Below, piece after piece: positions 1-5,288 of a stretch of 6,411 nucleotides of DNA. The number at the start of each line of letters is the position of its first letter. Within the stretch, counting starts at the first letter, position 1. The stretch is from a bacterium. GTDB lineage: Bacteria > Bacillota_A > Clostridia > Lachnospirales > Lachnospiraceae. The DNA lies in assembly GCA_004562915.1 (NCBI GenBank), contig SFQZ01000122.1, forward strand, positions 1 through 6,411, given 5' to 3'. The position numbers and the translations under genes are program-made. Under the pieces are notes generated by a model. The model made no database searches. It was not told where the DNA came from and saw only the letters and a list, made by a program, of their open reading frames with translations.

Positions 1-65
1 TCCGTAGAAAATCAGTGCCTTGAAAAAGTCTGAATTTCTGCCGGACTGTCTCCTTCTTACACATC

Positions 66-107
66 AGGGGCCAAAACTGCTATTTCCCGACAGCCCCTTA
101 ATTTTTT
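66..107 (+). terminator. Candidate intrinsic terminator of an upstream transcript
   Basis: AGGGGC (66-71) can pair with GCCCCT (93-98), a GC-rich 6-bp stem closing a 21-base loop. A run of six T (102-107) follows a few bases after the stem. No matching T-run lies on the other side, so it would work only on the + strand. The large loop and short stem make this a weak call. It is plausible mainly because a promoter lies about 55 bases downstream, which suggests that one transcription unit ends here and another begins. The gene it would terminate is outside the window. Confidence 0.42.
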
Positions 108-161
108 AAATATGACATGAATTAAAAAAATCTTACAATTTGAATTTTTACGGGGTTTTGA

Positions 162-190
162 TTGTTATTATTCCGTAAATAGTGTATGAT
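162..190 (+). promoter_or_regulatory. Sigma-A-type promoter for the nfeD-SPFH unit
   Basis: TTGTTA (162-167) is separated by exactly 17 bases from TATGAT (185-190), a close match to the vegetative consensus TTGACA-17-TATAAT. The surrounding sequence (about 101-200) is strongly AT-rich, as expected for a Firmicutes promoter. Transcription would start near 196-198, giving a leader of roughly 60 bases before the first gene at 260. No other hexamer pair with 16-18 base spacing was as good in this gap. Confidence 0.62.
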
Positions 191-191
191 A

Positions 192-215
192 AAACAATAA
201 CAAGCATCATTGTTT
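192..215 (+). promoter_or_regulatory. AT-rich dyad over the predicted transcription start
   Basis: AAACAAT (192-198) and ATTGTTT (209-215) are perfect 7-base inverted arms around a 10-base centre. The dyad begins just after the -10 element and covers the predicted start point, a position where a repressor operator would act. It could equally be chance symmetry in AT-rich DNA. No known operator is recognised. Confidence 0.35.
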
Positions 216-222
216 AGAAATA

Positions 223-249
223 TTACCGAAGTTTTCGGTAAGAAGGAGG
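223..249 (+). promoter_or_regulatory. Leader hairpin abutting the nfeD ribosome binding site
   Basis: TTACCGAA (223-230) and TTCGGTAA (234-241) form a perfect 8-bp stem with a GTT loop. The stem ends one base before the Shine-Dalgarno sequence AAGGAGG (243-249), which is itself 10 bases from the ATG at 260. No T-run follows the stem, so it is not a terminator. It could limit ribosome access, protect the 5' end of the mRNA, or act as a DNA dyad. The stem does not itself include the ribosome binding site. Confidence 0.55.
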
Positions 250-259
250 GAGATAAGAT

Positions 260-694
260 ATGGAAGCAATCTGTTGGCTTGCCATAGTGATTGTGTTGCT
301 GGTGATTGAGATTGCTACCCTGGGACTTACGACCATATGGTTTGCCGGAGGGGCACTAGTAGCCTGTGTCGCAGCTTTGCTGCATGCGAATATCTGGGTG
401 CAGATTGTTCTGTTTCTTGTGGTATCTGTTCTGCTTCTGTTTTTTACGAGACCGTTGGCGATCCGTTATATGAATAAGGATCGGATGAAGACGAATGTAG
501 ACAGCATGGTAGGAAAAGAGGCAGTGGTTACAGAATCTATCGATAATCTGAAAGCGCAGGGGGTCGTGCAGGTGAACGGGTTAGAATGGACAGCCCGATC
601 AGAGGAAAGCCAGGAAGTAATACCAAAAGGTGCTATAGTAGAAGTCGGAAGAGTTGAAGGGGTAAAACTCATTGTAAGAAAAAAAGAAGGGTAA
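260..694 (+). CDS. NfeD family membrane protein, short (NfeD1b/YbbJ-like) form
   Basis: This 144-residue protein has the layout of short NfeD proteins. Residues about 4-22, 26-42 and 45-63 are hydrophobic and form two or three membrane segments. After a basic stretch (R64 to K77) comes a soluble C-terminal part (about 83-141) with the features of the NfeD OB-fold: a GKEAVV start, then VNGLEWTA (105-112), and a final beta-rich GAIVEVGRVEG stretch. NfeD proteins are companions of SPFH/stomatin proteins, and an SPFH gene follows within a few bases. The long ClpP-like protease domain of full-length NfeD1a is absent, as expected for the short form. Its exact role is unsettled in the family; membrane organisation or assembly of the SPFH partner is the usual proposal. 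The ATG start is supported by AAGGAGG at 243-249. Both genes should be transcribed from the promoter at 162-190. Confidence 0.93.
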   Translation: MEAICWLAIVIVLLVIEIATLGLTTIWFAGGALVACVAALLHANIWVQIVLFLVVSVLLLFFTRPLAIRYMNKDRMKTNVDSMVGKEAVVTESIDNLKAQGVVQVNGLEWTARSEESQEVIPKGAIVEVGRVEGVKLIVRKKEG

Positions 695-701
695 AAGGTG
701 G
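694..701 (+). promoter_or_regulatory. Ribosome binding site deciding the SPFH start
   Basis: AAAGGTGG (694-701) overlaps the last base of the nfeD stop codon and lies 5 bases before ATG 707, one mismatch from AAGGAGG. An upstream GTG at 698 is also in frame and has AGAAGG (685-690) seven bases before it. A second ATG (710) follows at once. ATG 707 is preferred because it combines the better start codon with a well-spaced site; the choice changes the protein by only a few residues. Confidence 0.5.
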
Positions 702-706
702 TCTAT

Positions 707-1645
707 ATGATGACAGGAATGAGTATATTTATTGGGTTGATATTATTTTTTGTTTTGGTGTTATTGATTGCCATGTCCTGTGTGAAAGTAGTTCCTCAGG
801 CGAAAGCTTTTGTTGTAGAGCGTCTTGGAGCTTATCAGGGAACCTGGTCCACAGGAATTCATTTTAAAGTTCCGTTTATTGACAGAGTGGCGAACAGAGT
901 GAATCTGAAAGAACAGGTGGTGGATTTCCCTCCGCAGCCGGTTATTACAAAAGACAATGTAACGATGCGGATCGACACGGTTGTATTTTTCCAGATTACG
1001 GATCCGAAGCTGTATGCGTACGGTGTGGAAAATCCGATCATGGCCATCGAAAATCTTACCGCTACTACACTGAGAAATATTATCGGTGATATGGAGCTGG
1101 ATGAAACGCTCACATCCCGTGAAGTAATCAATACCAAAATGCGTGCCGCTCTGGATATGGCGACGGATCCATGGGGAATCAAAGTCAATCGAGTGGAACT
1201 GAAAAATATCATGCCGCCTGCAGCGATTCAGGAAGCCATGGAAAAACAGATGAAGGCAGAGCGTGAACGCCGTGAGTCTATCCTGATCGCAGAAGGTGAA
1301 AAAAAATCTACGATTCTTGTGGCAGAAGGCAAAAAAGAATCTGCAATTCTGGATGCAGAAGCTGAAAAACAGGCAGCAATCCTGAGAGCGGAAGCACAGA
1401 AAGAAAAAATGATCAAAGAAGCAGAAGGTGAGGCACAGGCTATCCTGAAAGTACAGCAGGCCAATGCGGATGGTATTCGTTTCCTGAAAGAAGCCGGTGC
1501 GGATGAATCCGTTCTGACGCTGAAAAGCCTGGAAGCACTGGCTCAGTTGGCGGAAGGAAAAGCTACAAAGATTATCGTACCGTCTGATCTACAGGGATTG
1601 GCAGGACTTGCTACGTCCCTGAAAGAAATCATGAGTGATAAATAA
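707..1645 (+). CDS. SPFH/band 7 domain protein (paraslipin, QmcA/stomatin-like)
   Basis: This is a 312-residue membrane-anchored scaffold protein of the stomatin/prohibitin/flotillin/HflK-C superfamily. A single N-terminal membrane segment (about 7-24) is followed by the SPFH domain (about 26-185), with a typical opening (VVPQAKAFVVERLG), PPQPVITKDNV, and the conserved stretch R123 to E140 containing NIIGDMELDETL. Residues about 175-250 form a charged coiled coil that includes an 11-residue repeat (192-246). The end, with KATKIIVPS, is typical of paraslipins. Such proteins oligomerise at the membrane and are linked to microdomains and membrane protein quality control; the precise function here is not known. 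The gene lies 12 bases after nfeD, a standard pairing. The start could instead be GTG 698 (315 residues) or ATG 710. Translation ends with a double stop, TAATAA, just before a terminator. Confidence 0.94.
   Translation: MMTGMSIFIGLILFFVLVLLIAMSCVKVVPQAKAFVVERLGAYQGTWSTGIHFKVPFIDRVANRVNLKEQVVDFPPQPVITKDNVTMRIDTVVFFQITDPKLYAYGVENPIMAIENLTATTLRNIIGDMELDETLTSREVINTKMRAALDMATDPWGIKVNRVELKNIMPPAAIQEAMEKQMKAERERRESILIAEGEKKSTILVAEGKKESAILDAEAEKQAAILRAEAQKEKMIKEAEGEAQAILKVQQANADGIRFLKEAGADESVLTLKSLEALAQLAEGKATKIIVPSDLQGLAGLATSLKEIMSDK
1280..1444 (+). repeat. Five 33-base coding repeats (11-residue coiled-coil repeat)
   Basis: Within the SPFH gene, five consecutive 11-residue units begin at 1280, 1313, 1346, 1379 and 1412. 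The first four read ILIAEGEKKST, ILVAEGKKESA, ILDAEAEKQAA and ILRAEAQKEKM. The fifth begins IKEAEGEAQA and is followed by ILK. Each unit has two aliphatic residues at the start and an A-E pair at positions 4-5. An 11-residue (hendecad) period suits a nearly straight or slightly right-handed coiled coil. The DNA copies have diverged at synonymous positions, so this is conserved protein structure and not a recent duplication. Confidence 0.85.
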
Positions 1646-1660
1646 TAAAAAGTTGTGGGG

Positions 1661-1704
1661 GACTGCAGATAAGGTTAGAGCCTTGTTCTGCAGTCTCATT
1701 TTTT
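1661..1704 (+). terminator. Intrinsic terminator after the nfeD-SPFH unit
   Basis: GACTGCAG (1661-1668) pairs perfectly with CTGCAGTC (1688-1695). A G-T and a G-C pair (1659-1660 with 1696-1697) can extend the base. Inside, AAGG (1671-1674) and CCTT (1681-1684) form a second short stem with loop TTAGAG. Six T (1699-1704) follow directly. It lies 16 bases after the SPFH stop codon, so it should end or attenuate that transcript. The T-tract is separated by one base from the next gene's ribosome binding site. Confidence 0.82.
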
Positions 1705-1705
1705 C

Positions 1706-1711
1706 AGGAGG
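1706..1711 (+). promoter_or_regulatory. Ribosome binding site of the patatin gene, fused to the terminator tail
   Basis: AGGAGG (1706-1711) lies 4 bases before ATG 1716 and one base after the terminator T-tract. It fixes the start at 1716 and not at the in-frame ATG 1635. No promoter can fit between hairpin and gene, so any mRNA carrying this site must either include the hairpin or begin within or just before it. Confidence 0.8.
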
Positions 1712-1715
1712 TAAT

Positions 1716-2885
1716 ATGAAACCAGTAATTGATTTAGACAAGGAATACGGAATCGTTCTGGAAGGGGGCGGTGCCAAGGGTGCGTATCAGGTTGGGGCCT
1801 GGAAAGCTCTGAGGGAAGCCGGAGTGAAGATCAAAGGAATTGCCGGCACCAGTGTGGGAGCGTTAAACGGTGCTCTGATGTGCATGGGAGATCTGGAACT
1901 GGCGGAAAGTGTGTGGGGTAATCTGACCTATTCCCAGGTGATGGATGTGGAAGATGAGAAGATGCAGCAACTGCTGGAGCGGGAAATGCCCTTCTGGGAG
2001 GCAATCAGCAATGTATTTGAACGGATGGGAGAGGGAGGATTGGATGTAACTCCTCTCAAAGATCTGCTTCTGGAAGTGGTAGATGAGGAAAAGATTAAGG
2101 AATCCCCCATAGAACTGTATATCAAAACTTTCAGTGTGGATCAGTTCCGGGAACTGGATATTGACCTGAAGACAGTAGAACCGGGACAGATGAAGGATTT
2201 TCTGCTGGCCAGTGCTTATATTTTTCCGTTGTTTAAAAATGAAAAGCTGCATGGGAAGACCTATATCGATGGTGGAGCTATCAACAATGTTCCCCTGGAT
2301 TCCTTGGTTGACCGGGGATATGAGGATATTATTATGATACGGATTTTCGGAATCGGAAGAGAAAAGAAAGTGAAGATTCCAGAGGGGACGAATATCCTGA
2401 CCATTGAACCGAGAGTGGATCTGGGAAATATCATTGATTTTAATCACCGAAAGAGTGTCCGAAATATGAAAATCGGATATTATGATGCAAAAAGAATGAT
2501 TTATGGGCTGAAAGGGCGTATTTATTATATTGAAGAAAATCAGGAAGAGTGTTATTATTTAAAGCAACTACTGCAAATACCGGAGTCAGCTACAGCGCGT
2601 TTTATGGAATGGTATCATATTCACGAAGAGAGTTCCCAGTGGCTGCGCTGTATGACGGAGATCGTGCTACCGGGAACGGCACTGGAACTGAAGCTTTCCA
2701 GAGAATGGAATTATCAGGAATTGTATCTGGCAGCTCTGGAAGCCACAGCGAAGCTCTGCCGGATATCCAAATACAGAATTTATGCGGTGGAGGAACTGAG
2801 AGATGCGGTTCTGAAGAAAATGAACGGTATGACCAGAGAAGAAAAGAATGAACTTCCGGTATTTACTCTGTTTTTTGACAGATAG
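1716..2885 (+). CDS. Patatin-like phospholipase family protein
   Basis: This 389-residue protein is a predicted serine lipid acyl hydrolase with a Ser-Asp catalytic dyad. All family landmarks are present: the glycine-rich oxyanion loop GGGAKG (17-22), the nucleophile elbow GTSVG with Ser46, and the DGG motif with catalytic Asp185. The patatin fold covers roughly residues 10-230. Residues about 250-389 form a mainly helical extension that I cannot assign to a known domain. No signal peptide or membrane segment is seen, so the enzyme probably acts from the cytoplasm on membrane lipids. The substrate cannot be told from sequence. It follows the nfeD-SPFH pair but is separated from it by a strong terminator. 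The in-frame upstream ATG 1635 is rejected because the added 27 residues would overlap the SPFH 3' end and be encoded by the terminator. Confidence 0.92.
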   Translation: MKPVIDLDKEYGIVLEGGGAKGAYQVGAWKALREAGVKIKGIAGTSVGALNGALMCMGDLELAESVWGNLTYSQVMDVEDEKMQQLLEREMPFWEAISNVFERMGEGGLDVTPLKDLLLEVVDEEKIKESPIELYIKTFSVDQFRELDIDLKTVEPGQMKDFLLASAYIFPLFKNEKLHGKTYIDGGAINNVPLDSLVDRGYEDIIMIRIFGIGREKKVKIPEGTNILTIEPRVDLGNIIDFNHRKSVRNMKIGYYDAKRMIYGLKGRIYYIEENQEECYYLKQLLQIPESATARFMEWYHIHEESSQWLRCMTEIVLPGTALELKLSREWNYQELYLAALEATAKLCRISKYRIYAVEELRDAVLKKMNGMTREEKNELPVFTLFFDR

Positions 2886-2935
2886 GACCGGATTCAGGAG
2901 GAAAACGATATATAAGAACCGGAGGAGGAAATATT
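2886..2935 (+). promoter_or_regulatory. 50-base spacer with two Shine-Dalgarno-like sequences before argF
   Basis: Two purine-rich sites occur here: AGGAGG at 2896-2901 and GGAGGAGG at about 2921-2928. Only the second is correctly spaced for ATG 2936. The first has no usable start codon close behind it. The two segments look like imperfect copies, each beginning ACCGGA. No convincing terminator or sigma-A promoter was found in the spacer, so argF may be read from the phospholipase transcript or from a promoter inside that gene. Confidence 0.45.
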
Positions 2936-3925
2936 ATGAATTTAAAAGGACGCCATTTTCTGACATTGAAAGATTACACGCCTGAGGAGATTTCCTATCT
3001 GCTTGATCTGGCAGCGGAACTGAAAGACAAGAAAAAACAGGGAATTTCTGTAGATACACTGCATGGAAAAAATGTTGCCCTGATTTTTGAAAAGACAAGC
3101 ACAAGAACCCGCTGTTCTTTTGAAGTGGCAGCGCACGATCTTGGCATGGGAACTACGTATCTGGATCCAAAAGGTTCTCAGATTGGAAAGAAGGAAAGTA
3201 TTGCCGATACCGCAAAAGTACTGGGGAGTATGTATGAAGGGATTGAATATCGTGGATATGGGCAGGAAATCGTGGAAGAACTGGCAAAATATGCCGGTGT
3301 TCCGGTGTGGAATGGTCTGACCAATGAGTACCATCCCACGCAGATGCTGGCGGATATGCTGACTATCCGGGAAAATTTCGGAAGATTAAAAGGGATCAAA
3401 CTGGTATATCTGGGGGATGCCCGTTACAATATGGGCAATTCTTATATGATTGCCTGCGCAAAGATGGGTATGGATTTTGTGGCATGTGCACCGAAAAAAT
3501 ATTTCCCGTCTGAAGAACTGGTAAAACAGTGTCAGGAATATGCAAAAGAGTCCGGTGCTACGATCACTCTGACAGAGGATACGATGGAAGGAACAAAAGG
3601 TGCAGATGTGATCTGTACGGATGTATGGGTATCCATGGGAGAGCCGGATGAAGTATGGGAAGAGAGAATTCATGATCTCACTCCCTATAAGGTGACAAAG
3701 GAAGTAATGGAAAATGCCGGAGAGAAAGCGATTTTCCTGCATTGTCTGCCGTCCTTCCATGATCTGAACACACAGATTGGAAAAGAGATGGGTGAGCGTT
3801 TTGGACTGACAGAGATGGAAGTAACAGATGAAGTATTCCAGTCCGAACAGTCTAAAGTATTCCAGGAGGCTGAGAACCGTATGCATACGATCAAGGCGGT
3901 TATGGCAGCTACATTGGGAGCGTAA
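2936..3925 (+). CDS. argF: Ornithine carbamoyltransferase
   Basis: The enzyme (329 residues, a normal length) joins carbamoyl phosphate to ornithine to make citrulline in cytoplasmic arginine synthesis. The carbamoyl-phosphate site is seen in STRTR (55-59), followed by CSFE, and HPTQ (133-136). The ornithine site is seen in DVWVSMGE, with Asp229 and the SMG loop (233-235), and in HCLP (269-272) with Cys270. The SMG and HCLP motifs separate it from aspartate carbamoyltransferase. The catabolic enzyme (arcB) has the same motifs, but no arcA or arcC lies nearby, so the biosynthetic name is preferred. No other arginine gene is in the window. A GGAGGAGG site lies 7 bases before the ATG. The gene leads a tightly spaced set continuing into birA. 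No clear ArgR operator was recognised upstream. Confidence 0.95.
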   Translation: MNLKGRHFLTLKDYTPEEISYLLDLAAELKDKKKQGISVDTLHGKNVALIFEKTSTRTRCSFEVAAHDLGMGTTYLDPKGSQIGKKESIADTAKVLGSMYEGIEYRGYGQEIVEELAKYAGVPVWNGLTNEYHPTQMLADMLTIRENFGRLKGIKLVYLGDARYNMGNSYMIACAKMGMDFVACAPKKYFPSEELVKQCQEYAKESGATITLTEDTMEGTKGADVICTDVWVSMGEPDEVWEERIHDLTPYKVTKEVMENAGEKAIFLHCLPSFHDLNTQIGKEMGERFGLTEMEVTDEVFQSEQSKVFQEAENRMHTIKAVMAATLGA

Positions 3926-3939
3926 TTGGAGCACAGTTC

Positions 3940-4929
3940 ATGGAATCGACAAAGACAAAAGTATTGAAAGTGCTGAGAGGCACGAATGGTTATATTTCCG
4001 GTCAGGAATTGTGTGAACAGCTGGGAGTTTCCCGGACTGCCGTATGGAAATATATGAAACAGTTAAAAGAAGAAGGATATGAGATTCAGGCGGTACAAAA
4101 TAAAGGGTACCGCCTGGTTGAAGTGCCGGATGTGCTCGGAGAGAGTGAAATCAAAAGCCGTATGGATACCCGCTGGGTGGGACAGGAAGTTTATTTTTAT
4201 GAGGAAATTGATTCTACCAATACCCAGGCGAAAAGACTGGCGGAAGATGGTGCTGTGTCGGGGACACTGGTTGTTTCGGACTGCCAGGTAAAGGGAAAGG
4301 GACGCAGAGGCCGCGTGTGGGAATCCCCAAAAGCATCTGCTATTTATATGACGCTTATGATCCGGCCGCAGATTCGTCCGGAGAGAGCTTCCATGCTTAC
4401 TTTGGTGATGGGGCTTTCTGTGGTACAGGCCATTCGTAATGTTCTGCAGCTGGCTACCTGTATCAAATGGCCCAATGATGTGGTGCTGAATAAAAAGAAA
4501 GTGGTGGGAATTCTGACAGAGATGAATGCTCAGATGGATTATATTGAGTATTTGGTGATCGGTGTGGGAATCAATGCCAACATGAGAGAATTTCCTCCGG
4601 AACTTCAGGATAAAGCCACATCTTTGCAGATGGAGCTGGGACACCCGGTGAATCGTGCAGAACTGGTAGCCGAAACCATGAAGCTCTTTGAACGTAATTA
4701 TGAGATTTTCGAGAAAACACAGGATCTTTCAGGACTTCTTGAGGCATATCAGGCCGTTCTTGCCAATTATAACCAGCCGGTGCGTGTGCTGCAACCGGGC
4801 AATGAATATTCTGGTATTGCAAGAGGGATCAATGAACGGGGAGAGCTTCTGGTAGAAAGAGAGAACGGTACTGTGGAAGAAGTATACTCGGGAGAAGTGT
4901 CCGTCCGTGGACTTTACAGCTATGTGTAG
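3940..4929 (+). CDS. birA: Bifunctional biotin protein ligase / biotin operon repressor
   Basis: This 329-residue protein activates biotin with ATP and attaches it to the lysine of biotin-dependent carboxylase carriers. It has the three-domain, repressor-type layout. A winged helix-turn-helix occupies about residues 5-59, with a recognition helix near SRTAVWKYMKQL (31-42) and a wing ending GYRL. The catalytic domain shows STN (92-94), the biotinyl-adenylate loop GKGRRGRVW (119-127), KWPND (176-180) and Lys187 in the KKVVGIL stretch, which aligns with the biotin-contacting lysine of the E. coli enzyme. A small SH3-like C-terminal domain ends with GEVSVRG. The DNA-binding domain implies biotin-dependent repression of biotin genes elsewhere; none lies here. 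It starts 14 bases after argF with TTGGAG (3926-3931) as ribosome binding site. Confidence 0.95.
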   Translation: MESTKTKVLKVLRGTNGYISGQELCEQLGVSRTAVWKYMKQLKEEGYEIQAVQNKGYRLVEVPDVLGESEIKSRMDTRWVGQEVYFYEEIDSTNTQAKRLAEDGAVSGTLVVSDCQVKGKGRRGRVWESPKASAIYMTLMIRPQIRPERASMLTLVMGLSVVQAIRNVLQLATCIKWPNDVVLNKKKVVGILTEMNAQMDYIEYLVIGVGINANMREFPPELQDKATSLQMELGHPVNRAELVAETMKLFERNYEIFEKTQDLSGLLEAYQAVLANYNQPVRVLQPGNEYSGIARGINERGELLVERENGTVEEVYSGEVSVRGLYSYV

Positions 4930-4940
4930 GAGGAAAATGC

Positions 4941-5288
4941 ATGTATTCGGATAGAATTGTATTGTGTGGAGCCAGTGCTTATGAGCAAAAGTATTATTTC
5001 AACCAGGATTTTGATTCGCTCCCTCAGCAGGTGAAAGACGAGCTGCAGATTTTATGTGTAATGTATACAGAAGAAATCGGTGGTGTATTCACTCTGGAGT
5101 TTGATGAAGAGGGAAATCTGCAGTTCAAGACGGAAGCACTGGAAGCGGATGCTATGTATGACGAGATTGGAAGCGTTCTTCGAATCAAAAAGATTCAGGA
5201 GGAAAAGCGTGATCTTCTGGAATCTCTGGAGATGTATTACCGCGTATTTTTCCTGGGAGAAGACGTAGAAGACGGGGAGGATGCATGA
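4941..5288 (+). CDS. Uncharacterised small protein, DUF6145-like
   Basis: This 115-residue acidic, soluble protein has no signal peptide or membrane segment. The N-terminal part (about 4-20) contains IVLCGASAYEQKYYFN. The middle (about 30-60) looks beta-rich, with GGVFTLEFDEEGNLQF. The C-terminal part (about 65-105) is probably helical, with IGSVLRIKKIQEEKRDLLESLEMYYRVFF read in two helices. No catalytic motif is apparent. From memory it resembles DUF6145 proteins of Lachnospiraceae; that family name is a recollection, not a search result. It is real: AGGAGG (4929-4934, overlapping the birA stop) is 6 bases before its ATG, and its stop overlaps the dusB start. Translational coupling to dusB suggests co-expression with tRNA modification or biotin ligase, but no function can be assigned. 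Confidence 0.88.
   Translation: MYSDRIVLCGASAYEQKYYFNQDFDSLPQQVKDELQILCVMYTEEIGGVFTLEFDEEGNLQFKTEALEADAMYDEIGSVLRIKKIQEEKRDLLESLEMYYRVFFLGEDVEDGEDA

Noticed and set aside
1..33. Open stretch of ten codons ending TGA at 31-33, as the 3' end of an upstream gene.
   Set aside because: Ten codons without a stop are expected by chance. No recognisable protein end is seen, and it ends well before the candidate terminator.
1635..1715. Extension of the patatin gene to the in-frame ATG at 1635, giving 416 residues.
   Set aside because: The added part overlaps the SPFH coding end and is encoded through the terminator hairpin and the ribosome binding site. ATG 1716 has AGGAGG at good spacing, and the family's conserved sequence begins just after it.
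1716..2885. Patatin phospholipase as an effector of a CBASS-like anti-phage system.
   Set aside because: Patatin effectors occur in such systems, but no nucleotidyltransferase, ubiquitin-like or HORMA/TRIP13 gene lies in the window. The neighbours are membrane-scaffold and housekeeping genes.
2875..2914. A perfect TTGACA (2875-2880) at the patatin 3' end and a TATATA (2909-2914) as a promoter for argF.
   Set aside because: The spacer is 28 bases, far outside 16-18. No -10-like hexamer lies at the right distance from TTGACA, and no -35-like hexamer at the right distance from TATATA.
3386..3934. Long open frame on the - strand opposite argF.
   Set aside because: It lies opposite the conserved argF motifs. 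Its translation is rich in Cys, His, Phe and Ser without a recognisable domain, and no ribosome binding site supports it. It is a shadow of + strand codon bias.
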